Positions 35,817 to 44,272 are shown, numbered from the stretch's first letter. The stretch: 64,000 nucleotides of DNA from Collimonas sp. OK412 (GCF_900112135.1 NZ_FOLC01000003.1:124001-188000); one strand, 5' to 3'. Numbers and translations: made by a program. The notes: generated from the letters alone by a model not told the origin.

Positions 35817-36500
35817 TTACAGCTTGCCGGCTTTCTTGAGGCGGCTGGTCAAGCCGTCGGCGATGTCGTCGTGGTCGAATTTCCTGGCCAGGTCGATGGC
35901 GGTCATGCCGAGATCGTTTTTCAGGGTGACGTCGGCGCCGCTGTCGAGCAGCAGCTTGACGGTCTCGATCTTGCCGCCGCGCGCAGCCATCATGATCGGC
36001 GTCGTATTGTTGGGCGAGCCGGCGTCGATGTAGGCGGATGCGTCCAGCAGCATCTGCACGATTTCATTATTGCCGATCGCCGCCGCATAATGCAGCGCGG
36101 TCCAGCCGGTATTGTTGGGCTCGGCTTCCTTGTCCAGCAAAGCCTTCACCGCCGCCACATCACCTTTGTAGGAGGCTACCATCAACGCCGTGTCGCCGTT
36201 GCGTGCGCGCAGGTTGAGATCGATGCCTTTTGCATTGAGCAAAAGCGCGAAGACCTTCTTCGAATCTTCGTGCAAGGCCAATATCAGGCCGGTATCGCCG
36301 CGCTGTTTCTCCGCCAGGTTCGGGCTGACGCCCGCAGCCAGCAATTTCTTCATGCCGCGTTCGTCGTCCAGCCTGACCGCCTTGACATAGTCGTCGAGGT
36401 TGCTGGCCTGGCTCAATGACGGCAGGCAGCTCAGCGCCAGCAGCAGCAACATTGCCGAAAACCGCGAACCGCCGCTCCAGCGGCCAGATAAGTTAAGCAT
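35817..36500 (-). CDS. Exported ankyrin repeat protein
   Basis: A 227-residue protein with a signal peptide (MLLLLALSCLPSLSQAS, residues about 17-33) and then about five ankyrin repeats, for example GDTALMVASYKGDVAAVKALLD, GWTALHYAAAIGNNEIVQMLL and NTTPIMMAARGGKIETVKLLL. It is probably periplasmic and binds a protein partner; small exported ankyrin proteins often protect against catalase or protease activities, but no partner is visible here. The frame is open further upstream inside tatD; the ATG at 36500 fits the signal peptide. It overlaps the end of tatD by 8 bp, so the two are coupled. Confidence 0.88.
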   Translation of the reverse strand: MLNLSGRWSGGSRFSAMLLLLALSCLPSLSQASNLDDYVKAVRLDDERGMKKLLAAGVSPNLAEKQRGDTGLILALHEDSKKVFALLLNAKGIDLNLRARNGDTALMVASYKGDVAAVKALLDKEAEPNNTGWTALHYAAAIGNNEIVQMLLDASAYIDAGSPNNTTPIMMAARGGKIETVKLLLDSGADVTLKNDLGMTAIDLARKFDHDDIADGLTSRLKKAGKL

Positions 36501-37287
36501 GCGCCTGATCCTTTGCCAGTTTGAACAAATTGAAAAAATTGTCGGTAGTCTGCTGCGCCACTTCGCTTGCCGGCACGCCTTTGAGATTCGCCAGGAACTC
36601 GCCGACATGCATGACCCAGCCCGGCTCGTTCATCTTGCCGCGATGCGGCACCGGCGCCAGGTAGGGCGAATCGGTTTCGATCAGGGTGCTGCTCAGCGGC
36701 ACTGCCAGCGCCACCGCCTGCAATTCCTTGGCGCTCTTGAAGGTGACGATGCCGGAAAACGAAATGTAAAAACCCATCGCCATCGCCGCTTCGGCCACTT
36801 CCAGCGACTCGGTAAAACAGTGCATGACGCCGCCGGCGCCGCCGGCATCGGTGCCGGCGCCCTCTTCCTGCATGATGCGGATGGTGTCGGCGGAAGCGGC
36901 GCGGGTATGGATGATCAGCGGCTTGCCGGTCGCGCGCGAAGCCCGGATGTGGCGGCGGAAACGCTCGCGCTGCCATTCCAGGTCGCCCTGCAGGCGGTAG
37001 TAGTCAAGCCCCGTTTCACCGATGGCGATGATTTTCGGATGGTCGGAAAGGCGGATCAGGTCGTCGACGCTGGGTTCCGGCGTATCTTCATAATCGGGAT
37101 GCACGCCGACCGAGGCATAGATGTGCGGATAGGTCTCGGCCAGCTCCAGCACCTGCGGAAAATCGGGCAGGTCAACCGATACGCATAACGCATGGGTCAC
37201 CTGGTTTTGCGCCATCTTGGCGAGCACTTCCGGCATCCTGGCGGACAGCTCCGGAAAATTGATATGGCAGTGGGAATCGATATACAT
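36493..37287 (-). CDS. TatD-family metal-dependent hydrolase
   Basis: A 264-residue TIM-barrel metallohydrolase of the YcfH/TatD family, thought to be a Mg-dependent DNase. Metal ligands include His6 and His8 (DSHCHINF), Glu in AIGETGLDYYR, His in PLIIHTRAA, His in GVMHCFTES and Asp in LIETDSPYLAP. There is no signal peptide, so it is cytosolic. It follows rph on the same strand after a 92-bp gap that contains alternating GC palindromes and overlaps the ankyrin gene downstream. Confidence 0.92.
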   Translation of the reverse strand: MYIDSHCHINFPELSARMPEVLAKMAQNQVTHALCVSVDLPDFPQVLELAETYPHIYASVGVHPDYEDTPEPSVDDLIRLSDHPKIIAIGETGLDYYRLQGDLEWQRERFRRHIRASRATGKPLIIHTRAASADTIRIMQEEGAGTDAGGAGGVMHCFTESLEVAEAAMAMGFYISFSGIVTFKSAKELQAVALAVPLSSTLIETDSPYLAPVPHRGKMNEPGWVMHVGEFLANLKGVPASEVAQQTTDNFFNLFKLAKDQAHA

Positions 37288-37379
37288 AGGCAGGATTATA
37301 TCGCTTGCGCGCGCGCATCATCGGCGATCTGCGCGCGCAGCCGATATTTCAGCCTCGCGGTTTTGCCGGCGGAGGGACC

Positions 37380-38114
37380 TCAGTCGGCCAGGCCCAAAGC
37401 CTGTTTTTGCAGCTGGATCAGTTCGCCGATGCCGCCTTGCGCCAGGTCCAGCAAGCTGTTCAGCGTAGGACGGTCGAAGGCGACGCCTTCCGCGGTGCCC
37501 TGCACTTCGATGAAATGGCCGGTGTCGGTCATCACTACGTTCATGTCGGTGTCGCAGCCGGAATCTTCGACATAATCGAGGTCCAGCACCGGCGTGCCCT
37601 GGTAGACGCCGACCGAAATCGCCGCCACGAAATGTTTCAAGGGAATCGCGGCGATCGCCTTGTTCTCCAGCAGCCGTGCAAAGGCATCGTAAGCCGCCAC
37701 CATGGCGCCGGTGATCGATGCGGTGCGGGTGCCGCCGTCGGCCTGGATCACGTCGCAGTCAAGATGCAGGGTGCGTTCGCCGAAAGCCTCCAGGTCAAAC
37801 GCCGCGCGCAGCGAACGGCCGATCAGGCGCTGGATTTCCTGGGTGCGGCCGGATTGCTTGCCGCGCGCCGCCTCGCGGTCCATGCGGGTATTGGTGGAGC
37901 GCGGCAGCATGCCGTATTCGGCGGTCAGCCAGCCTTGTCCCTTGCCCTTCAGGAAACCCGGGACTTTTTCTTCCAGGCTGGCAGTGCAGATGACCTTGGT
38001 GTCGCCGAACTCGACCAGCACCGAACCCTCGGCGTGCTTGGTGTAGTTGCGGGTCAGGCGCACGCTGCGCAAGGCATCGGCGGCGCGGCCGCTAGGACGG
38101 GTAATGGTGGACAT
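37380..38114 (-). CDS. rph: Ribonuclease PH
   Basis: A 244-residue phosphorolytic 3'-5' exoribonuclease that trims tRNA 3' ends. It opens with [26 protein letters not shown], the standard N-terminus, and has the phosphate-site segment [17 protein letters not shown] and [17 protein letters not shown]. It is full length, without the frameshift known from E. coli K-12 strains. The start at 38114 is the conserved [10 protein letters not shown]; an ATG six codons upstream is rejected. rdgB and hemW, frequent neighbours in related bacteria as I recall, do not follow it. Confidence 0.95.
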   Translation of the reverse strand: MSTITRPSGRAADALRSVRLTRNYTKHAEGSVLVEFGDTKVICTASLEEKVPGFLKGKGQGWLTAEYGMLPRSTNTRMDREAARGKQSGRTQEIQRLIGRSLRAAFDLEAFGERTLHLDCDVIQADGGTRTASITGAMVAAYDAFARLLENKAIAAIPLKHFVAAISVGVYQGTPVLDLDYVEDSGCDTDMNVVMTDTGHFIEVQGTAEGVAFDRPTLNSLLDLAQGGIGELIQLQKQALGLAD

Positions 38115-38158
38115 AATCAACTCATTTCTCAAATTTAATCGTTTATCTGACCAGTTGA

Positions 38159-38231
38159 GGACAGAGCCGCACGGGGAGTGTAATTCGCCGCGCTACGGTG
38201 GCTCTTAAACCCTACCCGGGCAGCTCTGTCC
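38159..38231. repeat. Short element bounded by GGACAGAGC inverted repeats
   Basis: GGACAGAGC (38159-38167) and its exact complement GCTCTGTCC (38223-38231) enclose 55 bp that include GTGTAATTCGCC and CCTACCCGGG. It fills most of the 127-bp gap between the phosphatase gene and rph. The shape resembles REP/BIME-type repeats, but only one copy was noticed in the window. Confidence 0.55.
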
Positions 38232-38241
38232 CGCAATAAAA

Positions 38242-39156
38242 TCAAATATTTTTCTCAATCGCGCCGCGGATTTCCGCGATCGCCTGTTCGATGTCGGCAT
38301 CGCTGAAGCCGTCCGGGGTGTCTGTCGCGCCAAGCCGCGGCGCCTGGATGGTGGTGGTCAGGCTGCCGATCGGCAGCGTGTGGGTGACGATCGAACTGGC
38401 CGGATCGTCGATGTTCGGGTCGGCGCCCCAGGCCATTGCCAAAGCAGTAATATTATCGCTGGTTTTGCCGGCAATCCCAAGCGCATTGTTCACCAGCTCA
38501 GGCACCGCCCGCACGATGGTGCTGGTCTGCAGCCGTTGCGCCAGCACGTGGTCAGGCAGCATCGACCACAGGCCGTCGGAGCACAGCAGCATGACGTCGC
38601 CCGCCTGCAGGCTGACGCGGCGCGACAGTTCGACGATCGGCATGTTGGTCGCGCCCAGGCAGTTGAACAGCTTGTTGCGGTCCGGGTGGGTGGCGCGCTC
38701 CGAAGGATCGGCCTTGCCTTGCGCAATCAGGCTCTCGATGCGTGAATGGTCGCGGGTGCGCGCCAGGATCTGGCCGTTGCGCATCCAGTACAGCCGCGAA
38801 TCGCCGCAATGCGCCCAGAACGCGCTGTTGTGCTGGATCAGGCAGGCCACCACCGTGGTGCGCGGGGTTTCCGACAGCTTGTGCACTTCCCGGTAGCGGT
38901 GGATTTCCATATGGGCGGCATAGAAGGCGTCTTCCAGGAAACGCTCCGGCTTCTTGATATACGGCTGGGCATTCTTCTGGAACAGCGAGCCGATGGTCTG
39001 CATCGCGATGCTGGCGGCGATCTCGCCGTGCAGGTGGCCGCCCATGCCGTCGGTCAGCAGCAGCAGCAAGGCGTCACGCGTGAAACTGTAGCCCATCCGG
39101 TCCTGGTTGACTTTGCGGCCGCCGATATGGCTTTCTTGATAAACTGAAAATCGCAT
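38242..39156 (-). CDS. PP2C-family serine/threonine phosphatase
   Basis: A 304-residue metal-dependent phosphatase. The catalytic domain (about 1-245) shows all core motifs: KVNQDRMG with Asp19, TDGMGGH with Asp36, WAHCGDSRLYW, LCSDGLWSML and SDNITALAM. The roughly 60-residue C-terminal tail is acidic and low in structure. It is cytosolic. It lies 68 bp downstream of a Ser/Thr kinase gene on the same strand, so the pair should form a reversible phosphorylation switch. Confidence 0.93.
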   Translation of the reverse strand: MRFSVYQESHIGGRKVNQDRMGYSFTRDALLLLLTDGMGGHLHGEIAASIAMQTIGSLFQKNAQPYIKKPERFLEDAFYAAHMEIHRYREVHKLSETPRTTVVACLIQHNSAFWAHCGDSRLYWMRNGQILARTRDHSRIESLIAQGKADPSERATHPDRNKLFNCLGATNMPIVELSRRVSLQAGDVMLLCSDGLWSMLPDHVLAQRLQTSTIVRAVPELVNNALGIAGKTSDNITALAMAWGADPNIDDPASSIVTHTLPIGSLTTTIQAPRLGATDTPDGFSDADIEQAIAEIRGAIEKNI

Positions 39157-39224
39157 GACTATGTCTGGTTCTTGCTAAAAATACAGCGAATGCTGGGGCA
39201 ATGAAGCGGCGTTTTTTTACTTGT

Positions 39225-40241
39225 TTACTGCGTATTTTCCTGGATGGTCGTATCCGGGTTGCTCTCGGCCTTGCGGCGGAACTGGATATGCGTGAAGAAC
39301 ACGTTGCGTATCTTGCGCGTGACCATGTCGCGCACGCTGACCTCCTCTTCCTGCACCGGCTCCATCAAGGCGCGCTGCACCGCGAACACGCTTTGCGGCC
39401 GCTGCAGCGGGTCGATCATCAGGCACCAGCGCACCACCTGGATCAGCTCCGGCGAATACAGCCCCTCCAGCTTGCGGAAGTGGCCTTCCATCTTGTCGTT
39501 GACCTTGCGCTGGTCCACCGGCTGCGGCGGCGCGCCGACCATGCAGGCGAAAATCGAGGCGCCGATGCTGTAGATGTCGGTCCACGGCCCCAGGTTGCCA
39601 TTCCGCTCATACAATTCGGCCGGGGCAAAACCCGGCGTATACATCGGATACAGCTTGGGCGAGTCGGAGCGCAGGGTCTGGCGGGCGGCGCCGAAGTCCA
39701 GCAGGATCGGCGTGCCGTCGGCGCGCAGGTAGATATTCGCCGGCTTCAAGTCCAGGTGCAGCAACTTGTGGGTATGCACTTCGCGCAAGCCGTTCATCAC
39801 GTGGCGGAACATCTTGCGGATGAATTTTTCCGACACCAGCGGTTTCTCCCCCTTGTCGCGGCGGCGCAGGATGTGTTCCTGCAGCGAGCGCCCCGATTCG
39901 TAGGCCATCACCATGTACACGGTTTCATTGGCGCGGAAGAAATTGATCACGCTCACCACGTTCGGATGGGCGATGCGCGCCAGCGCGCGGCCCTCCTCGA
40001 AGAAGCATTTGAGGCCGATGCGGAAGGTCGGCAGGTTTTCCGGCGAGATGGCCGGCGCCAGTTCTCCCCATTGGCGTAAAGCCAACGAACTCGGCAGATA
40101 TTCCTTGATGGCGACTGCGTTGCCATCCTCGTCGTATGCCAGATAGACAATACTGAACCCGCCAGAAGCAATCTTCTTTACAATGCGGTATCCAGCAATT
40201 TTTAGCCCGTCAGGCAATGGTGCATTGTTTTGCGCGGCCAT
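39225..40241 (-). CDS. Serine/threonine protein kinase
   Basis: A 338-residue Hanks-type kinase. The Gly-rich loop is IASGGFSIVYLA (24-35), the ATP-anchoring lysine Lys46 in VAIKEY, the catalytic loop HLDLKPANI (162-170) with Asp164 and Asn169, and the Mg motif DFG at 182-184. The residue before the catalytic Asp is Leu rather than Arg, so it is a non-RD kinase not expected to need activation-loop phosphorylation. There is no transmembrane segment or sensor domain; a basic 50-residue tail follows the kinase fold. It is paired with the PP2C gene downstream and divergent from yicC. Confidence 0.93.
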   Translation of the reverse strand: MAAQNNAPLPDGLKIAGYRIVKKIASGGFSIVYLAYDEDGNAVAIKEYLPSSLALRQWGELAPAISPENLPTFRIGLKCFFEEGRALARIAHPNVVSVINFFRANETVYMVMAYESGRSLQEHILRRRDKGEKPLVSEKFIRKMFRHVMNGLREVHTHKLLHLDLKPANIYLRADGTPILLDFGAARQTLRSDSPKLYPMYTPGFAPAELYERNGNLGPWTDIYSIGASIFACMVGAPPQPVDQRKVNDKMEGHFRKLEGLYSPELIQVVRWCLMIDPLQRPQSVFAVQRALMEPVQEEEVSVRDMVTRKIRNVFFTHIQFRRKAESNPDTTIQENTQ

Positions 40242-40347
40242 GCGATCCTACCTTAATCAATGCTTAGTCAATGGTGTAAGGATTGTCTTGATAAATCGCT
40301 GAATTGTAAAGAAAAACCCTTGCAAACCAGAAACAAAGGACAGCATT

Positions 40348-41256
40348 TTGACTATCTGTAGCATGACAGGTTACGCCGTCAACAATCGCGAGACGGCAGC
40401 GGGCACGATTACCATCGAAATCAAGAGCGTCAATTCGCGCTTCCTCGACTTGCAATTTCGCATCAACGACGATCTGCGCTCGCTCGAACCGGCGCTGCGC
40501 GAGGCTATCATCGGCCGCGTTGCGCGCGGCAAGGTTGAATGCCGTCTGAGTTTCGGGCGCAAGACCGCGTCCGGCGCATCGCAGGCGCTGAACACCGCGC
40601 TGCTGGCCTCCCTGGCAGACCTGCAAAGCGCCGTGCGCCAGCAATTCATCGAAGCGGCGCCGCTCACCGTCAACGAACTGCTGCGCTGGCCGGGCGTGAT
40701 CGAGGAAGCGGTGATCAGCCAGGACACGCTGCAAGCCGACATCCAGGCCGCCATGGGCGCCACGCTGGAAGCGTTTGTCGATTCGCGCGCCCGCGAAGGC
40801 GCTGCGCTGCAGGCCACCCTGATTTCCCGCATCGACGCCATGGAAGCCATCGTGCAAAGGATCACGCCGCTGGTGCCGCAGGTAGTGGCGCAGTTCCAGC
40901 AAAAAGCCATAGAGCGCATGCAGGAAGCGCTCGGCCTGGCGCAACAGGACGCCGGCAACTCCAGCCTGTCGCGCGAAGAAGCGCTGGACCGAATCCGCCA
41001 GGAAGTCACGCTGTACGGCATCCGCATCGATATCGCGGAAGAGCTGTCCAGGCTGGCGGCGCACCTGAGCGAAACCCGCCATATCCTGAAAAAAGGCGGC
41101 CAGGTCGGCAAGCGCCTCGATTTCATGATGCAGGAACTCAATCGCGAAGCCAACACCGTTGGTTCAAAGGCAGCGATCAAGGAACTCGCCGACGCCTCCA
41201 TGGAACTGAAGCTGCTCATCGACCAGATGCGCGAGCAGGTGCAGAACCTCGAATGA
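40348..41256 (+). CDS. yicC: YicC family endoribonuclease
   Basis: A 302-residue YicC-like protein, a family shown to be endoribonucleases acting on small RNAs. The N-terminal domain has CSMTGYAV, VNSRFLDLQFR and GKVECRL; the C-terminal DUF1732 has LDRIRQEVTLYGIRIDIAEELSRL and GKRLDFMMQELNREANTVGSK. The start is a TTG at 40348 with AAAGGA seven bases upstream, giving MTICSMTGYA that aligns with the usual MIRSMTAYA; the ATG at 40363 would cut into the conserved start. gmk, which often follows yicC, is absent: two hairpins close the unit. Confidence 0.93.
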   Translation: MTICSMTGYAVNNRETAAGTITIEIKSVNSRFLDLQFRINDDLRSLEPALREAIIGRVARGKVECRLSFGRKTASGASQALNTALLASLADLQSAVRQQFIEAAPLTVNELLRWPGVIEEAVISQDTLQADIQAAMGATLEAFVDSRAREGAALQATLISRIDAMEAIVQRITPLVPQVVAQFQQKAIERMQEALGLAQQDAGNSSLSREEALDRIRQEVTLYGIRIDIAEELSRLAAHLSETRHILKKGGQVGKRLDFMMQELNREANTVGSKAAIKELADASMELKLLIDQMREQVQNLE

Positions 41257-41312
41257 CAGCTGGGTCGCCAGCGCCCGGTCCTGCAGGCGGCGGCAATTAC
41301 CATTAATACAAA

Positions 41313-41338
41313 ATCTGCCGCCCCGCCCTGCGGCAGAT
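41313..41338 (+). repeat. First of two tandem stem-loops after yicC
   Basis: ATCTGCCG pairs with CGGCAGAT around a 10-nt CCCCGCCCTG loop. It stands directly before the T-tract terminator at 41340-41379. Confidence 0.6.
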
Positions 41339-41339
41339 G

Positions 41340-41379
41340 AAAAAAAACGCAGCAGATTATTCATCTGCTGCGTTTTTTT
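41340..41379. terminator. Bidirectional terminator between yicC and hom
   Basis: An A-run, a 10-bp perfect stem CGCAGCAGAT/ATCTGCTGCG with a TATTC loop and seven T, between convergent genes. Confidence 0.9.
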
Positions 41380-41424
41380 ACGTTGACGCTGGAAGCGCCA
41401 ATCATCTTCCATCAAGACAGGCGC

Positions 41425-42735
41425 TTAACCCAATTCTTCCAGGCGGATCTTGGTGACGCTGCCGACCACGGTCGCCAAGGCTTCGATCTTGGCAATCGCC
41501 GCTTCGACATTCTTTTCCTGGGTCTGGTGCGTCAGCATGATGATGTCGGTGCGGGTCTCGCCTGCCGCCGGTTCTTTCTGCAGCATGGCGTCGATCGAAA
41601 TCGACGAATCGGCCAGGATCCGCGTGACGTCGGCCAGCACGCCCGGCTGGTCGGCCACATGCATGCGCAGGTAATAGCTGGTGGTGATTTCCGTCATCGG
41701 CAGGATCGGCGTGTCGGCCATGGCGTTCGGCTGGAACGCCAGGTGCGGCACGCGATGCTCGGGATCGGCCGTCGCCAGGCGCGTGATGTCGACCAGGTCG
41801 GCGATCACGGCCGAAGCGGTAGGCTCGGCGCCGGCGCCCTTGCCGTAATACAGCGTATCGCCAACCGCATCGCCGCGCACCAGCACCGCATTCATGGCGC
41901 CTTCGACATTGGCGATCAGGCGCTTGCTCGGGATCAGGGTCGGATGCACGCGCAGCTCGATGCCGCCGGCGGTGCGCTTGGTGATGCCAAGCAGCTTGAT
42001 GCGGTAGCCGAGCTGCTCGGCATAGCGGATATCGGTCGCCTGCAGCTTGGTGATGCCTTCCACATGCGCCTTGCTGAACTGCACCGGGATGCCGAATGCG
42101 ATCGAAGCCATGATGGTCAGCTTGTGTGCGGCGTCCACGCCCTCGATATCGAAAGTCGGATCGGCTTCGGCGTAACCCAGGCGCTGCGCTTCTTTCAGCA
42201 CGACGTCAAAATCGAGGCCCTTGTCGCGCATTTCGGACAGGATGAAGTTGGTGGTGCCGTTGATGATGCCGGCGATCCATTGGATGCTATTGGCGGTCAA
42301 ACCTTCGCGCAAGGCTTTGATGATAGGAATGCCGCCGGCCACCGCCGCTTCAAACGCGACGATCACGCCCTTTTCCTGGGCCGCCTTGAAAATTTCATCG
42401 CCATGCGTTGCGATCAGCGCCTTGTTGGCGGTCACCACATGCTTGCCGTTGGCAATCGCCTGCAGCACCAGGTCCTTGGCGATGCCGTAGCCGCCGATCA
42501 GCTCGATGACGATATCGATATCGGGATTGTTGACCACCAGCCTGGCGTCGTTGACCACGGCCACTTCGCCATTGGTCAGCTGCCTGGCGCGTTCGACATC
42601 GAGATCGGCCACCATCGTAATTTCGATAGCTCTCCCTGCGCGCGCTGCAATCTCTCGCTGGTTGCGCTTCAATACGTTGAACGTGCCGGAACCGACCGTA
42701 CCTATGCCAAGCAAACCTACCTTGATGGATTTCAT
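41425..42735 (-). CDS. hom: Homoserine dehydrogenase
   Basis: A 436-residue enzyme that reduces aspartate semialdehyde to homoserine, the branch to threonine and methionine. The Rossmann motif is GLLGIGTVGSG (residues 8-18), followed by TANKALIATHG, the catalytic domain segment GIINGTTNFILSEM and GYAEADPTFDIEGVDAAHK, and a C-terminal ACT domain (ADQPGVLADVTRILAD) for threonine feedback. It is monofunctional, without an aspartokinase part. It lies 91 bp downstream of alaA; threonine synthase, a common neighbour, would be expected downstream but is not there. Confidence 0.96.
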   Translation of the reverse strand: MKSIKVGLLGIGTVGSGTFNVLKRNQREIAARAGRAIEITMVADLDVERARQLTNGEVAVVNDARLVVNNPDIDIVIELIGGYGIAKDLVLQAIANGKHVVTANKALIATHGDEIFKAAQEKGVIVAFEAAVAGGIPIIKALREGLTANSIQWIAGIINGTTNFILSEMRDKGLDFDVVLKEAQRLGYAEADPTFDIEGVDAAHKLTIMASIAFGIPVQFSKAHVEGITKLQATDIRYAEQLGYRIKLLGITKRTAGGIELRVHPTLIPSKRLIANVEGAMNAVLVRGDAVGDTLYYGKGAGAEPTASAVIADLVDITRLATADPEHRVPHLAFQPNAMADTPILPMTEITTSYYLRMHVADQPGVLADVTRILADSSISIDAMLQKEPAAGETRTDIIMLTHQTQEKNVEAAIAKIEALATVVGSVTKIRLEELG

Positions 42736-42826
42736 GATCTCTGCTGTCTGTAAAAAAATCTGCTGATGCCGGGCCGGCTGCCAAGCCAGTCCGGCGGGTT
42801 CAATAAAAATTCTGCCTCAAGCCGCG

Positions 42827-44056
42827 TCAAGCCTTGCCGTGGCGCCGGCGATAACCTTCGAGGAAGCTGGCGATGCGCCCCATGGAATCGGCCAGGTCGT
42901 CGGTGTTCGGCAGGAACACCACGCGGAAATGGTCTGGCGTCGGGCAGTTGAAGCCGGTTCCCTGGACAATCAGCACGCGCTGCTCGGCCAGCAATTCGTA
43001 GGCGAAATCCTGGTCGTCGCTGATCGGGTACATCTTCGGATCGAGGCGCGGGAACATGTATAGCGCAGCCTTCGGCTTGACGCAGGTGACGCCCGGGATA
43101 TCGGTCAGCAATTTATACGCCATGTCGCGCTGGCGCGTCAGGCGGCCGCCCGGCCCGACCAGGTCGTTGATGCTCTGGTAGCCGCCCAGCGCGGTCTGGA
43201 TCGCATACTGGCCAGGCGCGTTGGCGCACAGGCGCATCGACGCCAGCATGTTCAAGCCCTCGATATAGCCTTTGGCATGTTTTTTCTCGCCCGACACCAC
43301 CATCCAGCCGGCGCGGTAGCCGCAGGAACGATAGTTTTTCGACAAACCGTTGAATGTGATGAACAGCACGTCGTCGGCCAGCGCCGCCAGCGAAGTATGG
43401 GTCTCGCCGTCGTACAGCACCTTGTCGTAGATCTCGTCGGCAAAAATGATCAGCTGGTGCTGGCGCGCCAGGTCGACGATCTGCTGCAGCAGCTCCACCG
43501 GGTACAGGGCGCCGGTCGGATTGTTCGGGTTGATGACGACGATCGCGCGGGTATTGCTGTTGATTTTCTTCTTGATGTCTTCGATATCCGGGAACCAGCC
43601 GGCCTGCTCGTCGCAGATGTAATGGCGCGGGGTGCCGCCGGACAGGCTGACCGCCGCGGTCCAGAGCGGATAGTCGGGCGCCGGCACCAGGACTTCGTCA
43701 CCGGTGTTGAGCAAGGCGTTCATGCTCATCACGATCAGTTCCGAGGCGCCGTTGCCCAGGTAGATATCGTCGATCGTGACGCCCTGGATCTTTTTTTGCT
43801 GGCAATAATGCATCACCGACTTGCGCGGTGCGAACATGCCCTTGGAATCGGTATAGCCGGAAGCGTTGCCCATGTTGAGGATCATGTCCTGCACGATTTC
43901 ATCGGGCGGCTCGAAACCGAACACGGCCAGGTTGCCGATGTTCAGCTTGATGATCTTGTGACCCTCTTCTTCCATTTGCCGCGCTTTTTCCAGCACGGGG
44001 CCGCGGATGTCGTAACAGACATCGTCCAGTTTTTTCGATTTTTGAATCGGTCGCAC
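42827..44056 (-). CDS. alaA: Alanine transaminase AlaA-like PLP aminotransferase
   Basis: A 409-residue class I/II aminotransferase that makes alanine from pyruvate and glutamate. It starts MRPIQKSKKLDDVCYDIRGPV, characteristic of AlaA/YfbQ. PLP contacts include VVINPNNPTGALYP, FADEIYDKV and the Schiff-base Lys in FNGLSKNYRSCGYRAGW. It is followed on the same strand by hom. Its leader region upstream of 44056 contains an unusual large inverted repeat (44098-44272), whose minus-strand reading ends in a T-run and could act as an attenuator. Confidence 0.93.
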   Translation of the reverse strand: MRPIQKSKKLDDVCYDIRGPVLEKARQMEEEGHKIIKLNIGNLAVFGFEPPDEIVQDMILNMGNASGYTDSKGMFAPRKSVMHYCQQKKIQGVTIDDIYLGNGASELIVMSMNALLNTGDEVLVPAPDYPLWTAAVSLSGGTPRHYICDEQAGWFPDIEDIKKKINSNTRAIVVINPNNPTGALYPVELLQQIVDLARQHQLIIFADEIYDKVLYDGETHTSLAALADDVLFITFNGLSKNYRSCGYRAGWMVVSGEKKHAKGYIEGLNMLASMRLCANAPGQYAIQTALGGYQSINDLVGPGGRLTRQRDMAYKLLTDIPGVTCVKPKAALYMFPRLDPKMYPISDDQDFAYELLAEQRVLIVQGTGFNCPTPDHFRVVFLPNTDDLADSMGRIASFLEGYRRRHGKA

Positions 44057-44097
44057 AGCGCAATCCCTTGTATTTTACGCAACATTATCCAGCATTA

Positions 44098-44272
44098 AAA
44101 AGCTGTCTGGAAAATTGGGTTATGGTCACACACGGGTCAGTGCGCCGCACAAATGCTTGCGACAACCCCTTGTGAGGGCGCGCCAGGGCTCGACACCCCC
44201 GCATTTCACGACTTTTCAGACAGCTTTTCGGCAGTGCACAATTCACCGCCCGAACCACCCATTCTGCCGAAA
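44098..44272. repeat. Double inverted-repeat region between alaA and the arn cluster
   Basis: Repeat 1: AAAAGCTGTCTGGAAAA (44098-44114) and TTTTCAGACAGCTTTT (44213-44228) are complementary over 16 bases with one bulged G and enclose 98 bp. Repeat 2: TTTCGGCAG (44226-44234) and CTGCCGAAA (44264-44272), exact, enclosing 29 bp and starting inside the right arm of repeat 1. The interior has more pairing options (GGGTT/AACCC, CACAA/TTGTG). On the minus strand repeat 1 ends in five T. The rest of the 44057-44439 gap shows only a possible TACAAT -10 near 44320. It could be a structured leader, a small RNA or a relic mobile element; no known RNA family was recognised. Confidence 0.5.

Noticed and set aside
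38159-38231. Possible CRISPR-like or transposon unit
   Set aside because: There is one pair of short inverted arms, no direct repeats, no spacer series and no transposase gene.
44098-44228. Similarity of AAGCTGTCTGAAAA to neisserial DNA uptake sequences
   Set aside because: Only part of the 12-mer fits, the organism is not Neisseriaceae, and no other copies were noticed. It is treated as an inverted repeat only.
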